Origin: a virus
Strand: one strand, 5' to 3'
IMG/VR virus record: IMGVR_UViG_3300031758_000169
Location: 1 to 41,407 of that record
Length of the DNA: 41,407 bases
Shown: one piece after another, positions 25,293 to 31,512 of the stretch
Layout: every line of letters begins with the position of its first letter
Numbering within the stretch: the first letter of the stretch is position 1
Notes under the pieces: generated by a model
The model's database searches: none
The model's input: only the letters and a program-made list of their open reading frames with translations
What the model was told of the DNA's origin: nothing
Made by a program: the position numbers and the translations under genes

Positions 25293-25512
25293 TGCGCTGT
25301 GGTGCTTCATAAAGCAACGCTGCGTGTTTAAATTGCTTATCTGCAATCCAGTTAACTACACCATGATCTGCCCAAGCCACAGGCTCCTGCTCTGGCTGTG
25401 CCAAGGCTTCTTTGATGGCGGTGATGGCTCGTAAAACTTCTTGTCTGTCTTTTGCCAGCGGTGTTGTCGCCACTTGCAACGCCTCAAGCGCCAGTTCTAA
25501 TGCTTGTCTCAT
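25162..25512 (-). CDS. WVGLTDEE-family small protein, copy 1
   Basis: A 116-residue protein with an N-terminal helix (ALELALEALQVATTPL, then EVLRAITAIKEALAQPEQEPVAW), a middle part LLYEAPQRTWVGLTDEEIADC and a C-terminal RGIEAKLKEKN. This N-helix/GLTDEE/IE-x-K layout is widespread in small phage accessory proteins of unknown function. It is paralogous to the next gene downstream and overlaps it by ATGA. Confidence 0.65.
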   Translation of the reverse strand: MRQALELALEALQVATTPLAKDRQEVLRAITAIKEALAQPEQEPVAWADHGVVNWIADKQFKHAALLYEAPQRTWVGLTDEEIADCAEKMEASDPTDSFWREFFRGIEAKLKEKNA

Positions 25513-25712
25513 TGCTTGCCCTCCAACTTAGCCAGTCGGTCACCCAGCTCGCGTATCAGCACACGGGCAATTGCCAGCTCGTCAGACAGTCTTAGGTAGT
25601 CATCCATTGAGATAGACATAAAAGGCACATGGGGCTTCATGTTTCGGATGTACTCCTGTTTGATGCGGGATTCCATCTCTATGCGGTTGAACTCTTCGTC
25701 TTCTGGTGTCAT
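25509..25712 (-). CDS. Small helical protein (67 aa)
   Basis: A longer frame begins at 25811, but the ATG at 25712 overlaps the upstream stop as ATGA with GGAAACA before it. The 67-residue product is acidic and helical, with a C-terminal amphipathic helix (LAIARVLIRELGDRLAKLEGK) likely to form a coiled coil. Function unknown. Confidence 0.55.
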   Translation of the reverse strand: MTPEDEEFNRIEMESRIKQEYIRNMKPHVPFMSISMDDYLRLSDELAIARVLIRELGDRLAKLEGKQ

Positions 25713-25936
25713 GCTTGTTTCCTTACAAAAGGTGCAGCCTTGTTGCGAATCCAAAACCCTGCTGCGTTTAAACACATCTTCTTGGCCTCCATTTCTTCGG
25801 TCGTCATGCAACGTCGTTCTTTAGTTCCCACCTTCCCAGTGCGATGCCTGTCAAACGCACTTGTACTGTTGAAGTACTTATGACATGTGGGGCACTGGTT
25901 TCTGTCCCCCGACCTCATGGTTAGTGCTTCAGACAT
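25709..25936 (-). CDS. Small zinc-finger-like phage protein (75 aa)
   Basis: A 75-residue protein with CPTCHKYFNSTSAFDRHRTG near the N-terminus, which has the C-x2-C...H-x-H-like arrangement of a zinc finger, followed by RRCMTTEEMEAKKMCLN and a GFWI ending. This combination (CPTC, F-D-x-HR, RRCMT, GFW) is recurrent in small phage proteins and may bind nucleic acid. Contains a GTTTAAAC (25766). The target is unknown. Confidence 0.65.
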   Translation of the reverse strand: MSEALTMRSGDRNQCPTCHKYFNSTSAFDRHRTGKVGTKERRCMTTEEMEAKKMCLNAAGFWIRNKAAPFVRKQA

Positions 25937-26234
25937 TTTGAACCTCCAGTATCTTGGCTTTCATAAGGTCAAGTTCCATCAACTCAGCAAAGGAACTCCC
26001 TGACGGGAACCTCATTTGTGATGCCTTGTTCTCCTTAATCAACCGGATGCTCTCATCCACACCCGCATTGAACCCCGCCATGTATGGATCACCCTCAGCC
26101 ATCCGCGCACTCAATCCCTCACGTATGACCTGAGACATGGTTATCTTCTTCTTCTTTGCAAACTTCTTCAGCCGGTCTATGTCCTTCTCCTCAAGATAGG
26201 TCATAAACGGCTTCACCTTAAAAGGGGTCATCAT
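25929..26234 (-). CDS. Ribbon-helix-helix-like DNA-binding protein
   Basis: A 101-residue protein. Residues about 8-45 (a strand VKPFMTYLEEKD, then helix DRLKKFAKKKK, then ITMSQVIREGLSARM) match the ribbon-helix-helix fold of CopG/Arc-type repressors, which bind DNA as dimers through the N-terminal strand. The rest is a helical tail. GGAGC lies upstream of the ATG; a second ATG follows directly. As a likely early regulator it could control this block or bind the repeated palindromes of the window; both ideas are inference. Confidence 0.6.
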   Translation of the reverse strand: MMTPFKVKPFMTYLEEKDIDRLKKFAKKKKITMSQVIREGLSARMAEGDPYMAGFNAGVDESIRLIKENKASQMRFPSGSSFAELMELDLMKAKILEVQNV

Positions 26235-26610
26235 CGGTGCTCCAGTTCTTATATTCTTTTACTAGATCATCAAAGGCCATCTGCGCCATGTGGTTCCCGT
26301 GCAACTCTGTTCGGGACGTTACCCCCAAACGCTTACACAGAACTGACGCAACTTCTTCCTCTGAGTTGGTCTCAAGGAAATCTTGAAACCTAGGTAACCG
26401 GCACAGCATGCCCGCTTGGGACACTCTGTTGCTGTAGGGCGTAGGTGATTCATCGTCTTGTATGCGGACGAGTGCACAACCGTAACGCGCACCGACAAAG
26501 TCCCTAAGTAACTCCTCAGGGATTTCGTCGGGGTGGAGGGACAGGGTAAGGACGTAACCCGTCCTATCCTGTTTCAGTGCTACCTTACGTGCCTCAAATT
26601 GAAGTGGCAT
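26218..26610 (-). CDS. Hypothetical early protein (130 aa)
   Basis: The frame is open to a TTG at 26637; the ATG at 26610 is preferred because it opens the conserved-looking block MPLQFEARKVALKQDRTGYV. The next segments are TLSLHPDEIPEELLRDFVGARY and CALVRI, a pattern familiar from phage proteins encoded beside recombination genes. The second half is not recognised. The start lies inside the 3' end of the upstream gene, so translation is probably coupled; no strong ribosome-binding site is visible. Confidence 0.6.
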   Translation of the reverse strand: MPLQFEARKVALKQDRTGYVLTLSLHPDEIPEELLRDFVGARYGCALVRIQDDESPTPYSNRVSQAGMLCRLPRFQDFLETNSEEEVASVLCKRLGVTSRTELHGNHMAQMAFDDLVKEYKNWSTDDDPF

Positions 26611-26941
26611 GTTGTAACTTTGTTTCAAGATACTCAATGACCCCGCTCATGCGGACTATGTCATCTCTCAAACTGTCGTTCTCTTCTTCCAGTGCGTTGA
26701 GTTGCATAATCAGCCCATCTATAACGTCAGATACTGGACGTTTAAACTCAAAGTCTGGCTTCGCTGCTGGCGTTTTTGCTGGCTTGGCCTTCTTCGGCTT
26801 CTTGACCCCAGCATTACGCATCGTTATATATGTGTAGGTTTGATGAGCGCCACAGGCTTTAGCCACCTCAGGCGCTTTCGCTGTTGGGTTGTTCTTCACG
26901 TACTCAAGAATTGCGTCTTTTTTGCTTGGTTTCTTACTCAT
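26594..26941 (-). CDS. Putative HTH DNA-binding protein with coiled coil
   Basis: A 115-residue protein. Residues about 6-45 (KDAILEYVKNNPTAKAPEVAKACG and THQ-like YTYITMRNAG) form a helix-turn-helix-type unit. A Lys/Ala/Pro linker (KKPKKAKPAKTPAAKP) is followed by a coiled coil (LIMQLNALEEENDSLRDDI). This is a plausible dimeric DNA-binding regulator of the early block. The linker-coil junction holds a GTTTAAAC (26740) read as Phe-Lys-Arg. Exact family not recognised. Confidence 0.55.
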   Translation of the reverse strand: MSKKPSKKDAILEYVKNNPTAKAPEVAKACGAHQTYTYITMRNAGVKKPKKAKPAKTPAAKPDFEFKRPVSDVIDGLIMQLNALEEENDSLRDDIVRMSGVIEYLETKLQHATSI

Positions 26942-26950
26942 GTCTACTCC

Positions 26951-27256
26951 TTAAAATGGGATATCGTCATCGGAAATCTCAGCCTTTGGTGCGGGCTGTG
27001 CCACGGGGGTGGGGGTAGCGCCTTGATCCTCAAACTCCTTGCGTTTGACACCTAGTGAGAGGTAGGTCTTACCGCTCTTAGCAACCTTCTTCCAACCGCT
27101 CAACTTAACGATGTGCAGTCCGTCCTCAACTCGGATGTTAGTCATGTCGCTGAGGTTGAGTGCGATCTCTCCGAAATAATCGGGAGAAGTCTCCTTGCGC
27201 TTGCTTTGGGTTGCGTTGAGACTACCTGAGTCGGGGCGGGGTTTAAACTGATCCAT
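26951..27256 (-). CDS. SSB-like protein with acidic C-terminal tail
   Basis: A 101-residue protein. The central beta-rich part (YFGEIALNLSDM, GLHIVKLSGWKKVAKSGKTYLSLGVKR) is compatible with an OB-type fold, and the C-terminus is a Pro/Ala linker ending in DDDIPF, the acidic tail by which bacterial SSB proteins recruit partners. It lies directly downstream of the annealing protein gene (one-base overlap), as SSB genes often do. Likely coats single-stranded DNA during recombination or replication. Shorter than classical SSB (about 170 residues), so the family is not certain. Contains GTTTAAAC at 27241. Confidence 0.6.
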   Translation of the reverse strand: MDQFKPRPDSGSLNATQSKRKETSPDYFGEIALNLSDMTNIRVEDGLHIVKLSGWKKVAKSGKTYLSLGVKRKEFEDQGATPTPVAQPAPKAEISDDDIPF

Positions 27257-27891
27257 TAGTCTTCCTTCTTAAAATTAGCCTTAGCCTCTGTAAACCGTGC
27301 AAGCACAGTCGTATAGAGGGTCTTATCAAATGCCTTTAACCCCTCAAGTTGGGTATGGTTGGCTTTCCAGTATGACTTCAGTGCGTTTTCATCCTCACAG
27401 ATGTCCACAAACTGAATCATTGAGTCCGCAAACAGTTTCATGTTCGCTTCGTTGACCTCAACCTTGGCGGTTGCGGTAGGTGTCTCAATTACCTTCACAG
27501 GCTCAGGCTCTACGCCAGTTTCAGACGGCAAGTCTTGACCGCCATAGATATACAAGCCAAGTCCATGCATGGCGATTGCCTTGACTAAGCAACGCATGAT
27601 GGATGTGTTTACATCAAACGAGTTCGGTGTAGCCACCGGCTTATTCCTGTAGTCCAACACCGGCAACATACAGGTGACGGGCTTATCAAACATGGTGACG
27701 GTTACCCACACCATGAATGTCCCACCTACTGGCATTAAGGGAGAGCCATCAAACATCTCCACCTTAAAGTTAACCTTGGGGTCAGCCTTTAGTGCCTCTG
27801 CCCATGCCCACGCCCAAGACAAATACGTTAGCCCGTTCTTGGACTCCGTATGATCATTGACGTTAATCTTTAGCAAATCAATTGGTGACAT
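27256..27891 (-). CDS. Single-strand annealing protein, Sak3/DUF1071 type
   Basis: A 211-residue recombinase. The frame runs further upstream, but the ATG at 27891 has AAGGAGAAATCA before it and begins just ahead of the domain. Diagnostic blocks are INVNDHTESKNGLTYLSWAWAWAEAL, a central MLPVLDYRNKPV, and SIMRCLVKAIAMHGLGLYIYGGQDLP. These define the DUF1071/Sak3 family of phage annealing proteins, which pair complementary single strands exposed by an exonuclease. The upstream gene is a RecB/Cas4-like nuclease and the downstream one an SSB-like protein, giving a complete nuclease/annealase/SSB recombination set. Starts within the nuclease 3' end. Confidence 0.85.
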   Translation of the reverse strand: MSPIDLLKINVNDHTESKNGLTYLSWAWAWAEALKADPKVNFKVEMFDGSPLMPVGGTFMVWVTVTMFDKPVTCMLPVLDYRNKPVATPNSFDVNTSIMRCLVKAIAMHGLGLYIYGGQDLPSETGVEPEPVKVIETPTATAKVEVNEANMKLFADSMIQFVDICEDENALKSYWKANHTQLEGLKAFDKTLYTTVLARFTEAKANFKKED

Positions 27892-28744
27892 TGATTTCTC
27901 CTTGGTATTGTTCACACCACTCTGCGACTCCGCAGTAGTTTCCGGTGCACCGCTTGGGTTCACCGAGCCTTGTTTCGACATAGCCCTTCTCCTTCTCAGC
28001 CAGTTCATTGGCTTCTTCAATTGTTTTAAATAGTCGGATCGCAGTCTTGCGTCCTTCGCGCTTTACAGCGTAGATGGTCTCTGATTGCCATCTGTCTGTG
28101 TCTGAACAGGCAGGGAGTTCATCCCCGAAATCTGCCGACACCTTCGCATCTCTGTGTAGGTTTAAACGCTCCCGCACATAGGCCTCAGTCGTAACTGAGT
28201 CCCACATTGGGATGTCCACCATTTCTATTGAGGCTTTTGGGTAGCCTTCTTTTGTCTCATGGCGGTTGAAGTCACGCACCAGTGCGCATATCTTTAAGCC
28301 AACCACCTTCTTCCTCTTCACTGTCTCCACCAACCACTTATATACGTTGAGTTGCTGTTGCCACTCTTCCTTCTCTTGCATGACTGCCCACGCTGAGGTG
28401 AACTTGTAGTCAATGATTACCACCCCCTCAGGAGTCTCTTGTTGGATGTCAATCGCACCACTGACGGTGACCCCATCCACCTCTTTATATAGACGCTCTT
28501 CCATCGTCCACCCATCAGTAACACCCCGCTCCATGACCACGTGCAGTGCTGAACCCAATAGATTCCACAACATATCTGATACATCTTGTTTGATCTTATC
28601 GTTGTACTGTTCTCGCAACCGTTTGATCTTTGGAGGGGACATTATTTCTGTAACGCTGTACTGGGATGCCCCCTTGCTGTAGTACTCCTTGCTCGCCAGA
28701 GTGACCAGTGGCTCTGGTACTCCATGTTTATTTGTTATGATCAT
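27878..28744 (-). CDS. PD-(D/E)XK exonuclease, RecB/Cas4-like
   Basis: A 288-residue nuclease of the RecB/Cas4 group. Visible motifs: H68 in GSALHVVME, the GAID block with D99, VVIIDYK with D112 and K114, and the downstream WQQQLNVYKW helix (motif QxxxY). Near the C-terminus several cysteines (CTGNYCGVAEWC and an earlier ACSD) could hold an iron-sulphur cluster, as in Cas4 and AddB. It probably resects DNA ends to give the substrate for the annealing protein encoded next. It is the first gene of the leftward early block, with GGAG before the ATG and a promoter 25-55 bases upstream. Confidence 0.85.
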   Translation of the reverse strand: MIITNKHGVPEPLVTLASKEYYSKGASQYSVTEIMSPPKIKRLREQYNDKIKQDVSDMLWNLLGSALHVVMERGVTDGWTMEERLYKEVDGVTVSGAIDIQQETPEGVVIIDYKFTSAWAVMQEKEEWQQQLNVYKWLVETVKRKKVVGLKICALVRDFNRHETKEGYPKASIEMVDIPMWDSVTTEAYVRERLNLHRDAKVSADFGDELPACSDTDRWQSETIYAVKREGRKTAIRLFKTIEEANELAEKEKGYVETRLGEPKRCTGNYCGVAEWCEQYQGEINVTN

Positions 28745-28758
28745 CGCAACTCCTTTGT

Positions 28759-29199
28759 GTGAAAGTGAATTATAAAATGAATGATAGCACTATTGTCAAT
28801 AGTTTACCATCAATATCTTTATTTATTTTAGGTGAGCCGGCTAGCAAGGCAAACTCTAGACGTGTGGTGAGGTTTGGCAACATGTCCCGCCTGATCAAAT
28901 CACAGAAGGCACTTAACTATTCAGAGGAGTTCCGTGCCCAGTGCCCACAGTTGGGACGGTTAATGGACGGTGACCTCAGGGTAACCATGCGTATCTATTA
29001 CGCAACAAGGAGACCTGACTTAGACGAGAGCCTGATCCTTGATCTTATGCAAGGGCTGATCTATGAGAACGACCGTCAGGTAAAGGAACGTCACACCTAC
29101 TGGGGTCTTGACCCAGCTAATCCTAGGGCAGAAATCATTGTTGACCAGTTACCAACAGAGGAAAAAAAACCCCGCAAGAAGCGGGGTAAGAAGGAGTAG
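28759..29199 (+). CDS. rusA: RusA-like Holliday junction resolvase
   Basis: A 146-residue protein. The N-terminal LFILGEPASKANSRRVV and the acidic block RRPDLDESLILDLMQGLIYENDRQV (Asp residues for metal binding) match RusA-family resolvases, which cut four-way DNA junctions during recombination and packaging. The frame opens with GTG at 28759; an in-frame ATG at 28777 is also possible, and neither has a clear ribosome-binding site. The gene is divergent from the nuclease, with only 14 bases between. The Lys/Arg-rich C-terminus is encoded by DNA that also forms a leftward terminator. The symbol is given by family only. Confidence 0.75.
   Translation: MKVNYKMNDSTIVNSLPSISLFILGEPASKANSRRVVRFGNMSRLIKSQKALNYSEEFRAQCPQLGRLMDGDLRVTMRIYYATRRPDLDESLILDLMQGLIYENDRQVKERHTYWGLDPANPRAEIIVDQLPTEEKKPRKKRGKKE
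28769..28799 (-). promoter_or_regulatory. Promoter of the leftward early block
   Basis: Read leftwards, TTGACA (28799-28794) and TATAAT (28774-28769) are both perfect sigma-70 hexamers, separated by 19 bases, at the long end of the usable range. The spacer contains ATAGTGCTAT, a near-palindrome that could be an operator. The predicted transcript would start about 18 bases before the nuclease ATG. The promoter overlaps the start of the RusA-like gene on the other strand. Confidence 0.65.
29162..29186 (-). terminator. Leftward intrinsic terminator inside the RusA-like gene
   Basis: CCCCGC (29170-29175), loop AAGAA, GCGGGG (29181-29186). Read leftwards the stem is followed by eight T residues (29169-29162), a textbook factor-independent terminator. 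Read rightwards there is no T run, so RusA transcription is not expected to stop here. It would shield the early promoter at 28769-28799 from leftward read-through. Confidence 0.75.
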
Positions 29200-29354
29200 A
29201 CAAATACAAAAAGCTGTTGCCAGCGGGTGTAGTGTAAATCATTTGGACAGGATGGGCGGGTTTATGCGGGAATTGTGGTGATGCGGTGATGTGACGACGA
29301 TTACCAGAAAACTCCCGAAATCAAGTCCTTCATGTCCTACATGTCCTAAAAGAC

Positions 29355-29495
29355 CCGTTTAAACGCACAAATATAACCAGCAGCGGCTCACCGGGTGACC
29401 CTTACCCCCGTTTAAACGCATAAATTCACACCCCGGAGGTAAAAGCGGCAATAAGTACTTGGCACGGGTATCACAGGTATCACCCGTTTAAACGC
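29355..29495. repeat. Three intergenic copies of a 14-base palindromic repeat
   Basis: CCCGTTTAAACGCA occurs at 29355, 29408 and 29484, 53 and 76 bases apart, all in the same orientation and just upstream of the promoter at 29558. The conserved bases beyond the core GTTTAAAC distinguish this cluster from the scattered copies and suggest a protein-binding array (operator or iteron). Confidence 0.6.
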
Positions 29496-29557
29496 ATAGC
29501 AGGAAGATAACAATAAGTCGTTCATAACTTGACTTATAAAAAATATTTTGATACCGC

Positions 29558-29588
29558 TTGACACAACTTGAAATAATGTGTCTATAAT
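29558..29588 (+). promoter_or_regulatory. Promoter for candidate RNA and rightward early genes
   Basis: TTGACA (29558-29563) and TATAAT (29583-29588), both perfect, with a 19-base spacer, the same unusual spacing as the leftward promoter at 28769-28799. A weaker TTGACT lies at 29529. The expected start is near 29595. Confidence 0.65.
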
Positions 29589-29594
29589 CAAAAC

Positions 29595-29694
29595 CGTTGT
29601 CGTAGTGGACAGCAAATGGAAAGCCGTTTACTCATGCATCTGCTCCTGTTAAAGGGAGTCCACTACCGGATGCAGTAGTAAGCGGCTTTTTTTA
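29595..29694 (+). ncRNA. Candidate small structured RNA ending in a terminator
   Basis: About 100 bases between the promoter and a seven-T run. A long hairpin pairs 29622-29640 with 29669-29687 (17 of 19 positions, one G-U among them) directly before the T run, so it acts as a terminator. Its loop holds a small CTCC/GGAG hairpin (29643-29646 with 29655-29658) and GTCCACTAC (29658-29666), which is perfectly complementary to GTAGTGGAC at 29602-29610 upstream. That pairing crosses the long hairpin, so the RNA can form a pseudoknot or switch between two folds. No known RNA family is recognised. It may be an independent small RNA or an attenuator for the genes at 29980-33191. Confidence 0.6.
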
Positions 29695-29699
29695 TTGTC

Positions 29700-29979
29700 C
29701 CCACACAACCGTACTCCGCACGTTAGTAAGACTTCATCCTGAGGGCGCGGAAGAAAAGGGTACACGGTACGTCTATGACTAGGGGGCAGTTCCCGAACAA
29801 TCCGTGCGACTGGTCTAATCATCAAGTCGGGGGCATACGGTTAAAAACCGTAGCATGATGATCCTGTTTAACAGGGGTGAAACACCTTCTCCTTCTTACT
29901 TCACGCTGTGGGGTAGGGGGGTCTTTGGGTGAAACAATGTGAATAGCCCCGCCAAGGGGCAATGACGAAGGAGTGACGC
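29700..29979 (+). promoter_or_regulatory. Hairpin-rich leader before the rightward early genes
   Basis: Possible stems include GCGCGGA with TCCGTGC (29748 and 29799 areas, one G-U pair), GTTCCCGAAC, ATCATCA with TGATGAT enclosing ACGGTT-AAA-AACCGT, a CCTGTTTAACAGG palindrome, and GCCCC-GCCAA-GGGGC at about 29946-29960 just before the GGAG of the next gene. No protein gene is convincing (a 27-codon frame from an ATG near 29774 lacks a ribosome-binding site). Probably a structured untranslated leader or a second RNA. Confidence 0.4.
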
Positions 29980-30210
29980 ATGTACGGTTATTACAGGTCA
30001 GGCAAGAAGATAAACGGTATCAGGGAAATCATCATTGTCCACATACTCAAGGACGGTCAAAATGCTTACTGCGAGGTTCCCAAAAGGTTAACCCCAAGTG
30101 AATTTACCCTCGGCAAACACATCTGCGGTGGGTGTAAGACTCTGAAGAAGAAGATAGAAAAAGAACAAAGAAAGAAAGAGATGGCGGAATACACCGCCTC
30201 AATGTTTTAA
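29980..30210 (+). CDS. Small hypothetical early protein (76 aa)
   Basis: A 76-residue protein with GAAGGAGTGACGC before the ATG. The first half is beta-like (IREIIIVHILKDGQNAYCEV), followed by CGGC in HICGGCKTLKKK and a very basic helix, so a small zinc-binding or nucleic-acid-binding protein is possible. First gene after the structured leader. No family recognised. Confidence 0.55.
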   Translation: MYGYYRSGKKINGIREIIIVHILKDGQNAYCEVPKRLTPSEFTLGKHICGGCKTLKKKIEKEQRKKEMAEYTASMF

Positions 30211-30224
30211 CTAAGGAGTGACAA

Positions 30225-30542
30225 ATGGAAGATTACAGTGACAGCATGGATGACGGGGCGTTCCCCGACATTAACAATGAAGAACCGCAGAGTTCGTTTA
30301 ACACAGATGATTTCAAGATACTGCCCAAGCCGGTGTCCATGATCATCAATGACCTGAGTATGGAGAGTGTGTACATATCGCACTTCCTAGAGTCCGGCGG
30401 GGTCATCAAAGAGATGCTCCCACCCAAGTGGACTAAGAGTTATTTTGTTGCCTACAGGCAGAGCAAGATAAAAGGCTACGGTGACACACCGTTACAAGCC
30501 ATAACCATGTGGTCACTTAAGACAAGTATTAGCGAGGTCTGA
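30225..30542 (+). CDS. Hypothetical early protein (105 aa)
   Basis: A 105-residue protein with AAGGAGTGACAA before the ATG, the same ribosome-binding site as the gene before. An acidic N-terminal 40 residues is followed by KWTKSYFVAYRQSKIKGYGDTPLQAI, which resembles small phage proteins with a substrate- or DNA-handling beta hairpin, but no function is known. Confidence 0.5.
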   Translation: MEDYSDSMDDGAFPDINNEEPQSSFNTDDFKILPKPVSMIINDLSMESVYISHFLESGGVIKEMLPPKWTKSYFVAYRQSKIKGYGDTPLQAITMWSLKTSISEV

Positions 30543-30544
30543 CC

Positions 30545-31009
30545 GTGAGCAACCAAGAGAACTTTAAGCGGTTCGTTGAGCATCTAGACGCAAGCCATGC
30601 GGGCGTTTGGACGGTGGCTAACTGGTTAAGCAGTCGGGGTAATACGGTAACCATCCCGCCCACCACGGTGGCTAAGTCTTATGAGGACAGGCTAAACCAT
30701 GTTGACGGGGGTGACCTATTCATCCAACAACGCATTGAGGTAAAGGTGCGTAACCTTGACTTCACATCTAGGGATGACTTCCCATACAAGGACGGCATGT
30801 TGGTATGCGCCAAGCATTCCTATGACAACGCCTCTCCTAAACCCTATGCATACGTTTATCTTAATAAGGCAATGACCCATGTTGCCTTGATAATGGCTAC
30901 GACATCCAAGCACTGGACGGTCAAAGATGTTAAGGATTCAAGGTACGTTGAGTCCAACCAACTCACGTATGAATGCCCGCTTGAGTGGGTAATTTTTTCT
31001 AAGATGTAA
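30545..31009 (+). CDS. Putative PD-(D/E)XK-like protein (154 aa)
   Basis: A 154-residue protein with a GTG start two bases after the previous stop. Residues about 45-75 contain YEDRLNHVDGGDLFIQQRIEVKVR, where an Asp on one strand and E-V-K on the next fit the core of a PD-(D/E)XK nuclease, followed by a conserved-looking FPYKDGMLVCAK. The rest is a mixed alpha/beta domain (YAYVYLNKAMTHVALIMATT). A small restriction-endonuclease-fold protein is possible; the family call is tentative. Confidence 0.45.
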   Translation: MSNQENFKRFVEHLDASHAGVWTVANWLSSRGNTVTIPPTTVAKSYEDRLNHVDGGDLFIQQRIEVKVRNLDFTSRDDFPYKDGMLVCAKHSYDNASPKPYAYVYLNKAMTHVALIMATTSKHWTVKDVKDSRYVESNQLTYECPLEWVIFSKM

Positions 31010-31018
31010 GGAACTATC

Positions 31019-31261
31019 ATGCCCCGTGATTACCGTAAAGAATATGACAACTACCAAGGAAAGCCTGAGCAACTGAAGAATCGGGCTGAACGAAACAAGG
31101 CACGTGCCGACCTAGTGAAGAAAGGTGTAAACGTTGCCGGCAAGGATGTAGCGCACGTCAAGGCCTTGTCCAAAGGCGGAAGCAACAAGACCGGAGTGCG
31201 TGTTGAGCCGGCCTCCAAGAACCGATCATTTAAACGCAAGTCTGACGGGAGCATGAAATGA
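31019..31261 (+). CDS. HNH-endonuclease-like small protein
   Basis: An 80-residue basic protein. The N-terminal YRKEYDNYQGKPEQLKNRAERNKAR and the later GKDVAHVKALSKGGSN with a final NRSFKRKSDGS match a widespread family of very short phage HNH proteins, in which the DVxH and NRS elements form the metal site. The canonical Asp-His is here Ala-His (DVAHV). AAGGAAC precedes the ATG. It may act in DNA processing. Overlaps the next gene by ATGA. Confidence 0.7.
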   Translation: MPRDYRKEYDNYQGKPEQLKNRAERNKARADLVKKGVNVAGKDVAHVKALSKGGSNKTGVRVEPASKNRSFKRKSDGSMK

Positions 31262-31512
31262 CCCGACAAGACATAGCAGACATGTACGGTGATGAACTGC
31301 TGTTCATTGACCCTGAGAAGTTTGACAAGTGCATCATCGGTGTTGCCACTCGCTGTGGCATGCCGTGCTCCGTGGTCTATGACAAAGATGAACTCATCAA
31401 GGTTTACATGGACGAAGGCATGAATGAAGAAGAGGCACTTGAATTCATATCGTTTAACGTTGAAGGTGCGTACGTTGGAGAAACGACCCCGCTAATCATG
31501 GAGCGGATATGA
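31258..31512 (+). CDS. Conserved hypothetical phage protein (84 aa)
   Basis: An 84-residue acidic protein. The blocks FDKCIIGVATRCGMPCSVVYD, DEGMNEEEALEFISFNVEGAYVGE and TPLIME follow a pattern seen in conserved phage proteins of unknown function encoded near replication genes. It overlaps the HNH gene and the primase-helicase gene by ATGA on both sides. Confidence 0.65.
   Translation: MTRQDIADMYGDELLFIDPEKFDKCIIGVATRCGMPCSVVYDKDELIKVYMDEGMNEEEALEFISFNVEGAYVGETTPLIMERI

Larger units (their letters stand above)
29200..29979. other. 780-base control region without protein genes
   Basis: No convincing protein gene is seen. The region contains a tandem 9-mer CATGTCCTA (29331-29348, with a related copy just before), three copies of CCCGTTTAAACGCA, a direct repeat GGTATCAC (in 29466-29484), a strong promoter (29558-29588), a candidate structured RNA with terminator (29595-29694), and a further stretch of possible RNA hairpins up to the next ribosome-binding site. 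Confidence 0.6.

Noticed and set aside
29412-29615. A leftward 67-codon frame in the control region
   Set aside because: It covers the palindrome array, the rightward promoter and the start of the candidate RNA, and lacks a ribosome-binding site.
29748-29810. tRNA-like fold with a seven-base acceptor-like stem
   Set aside because: The distance between the stem strands is too short, and no standard T-loop or anticodon arm can be placed.
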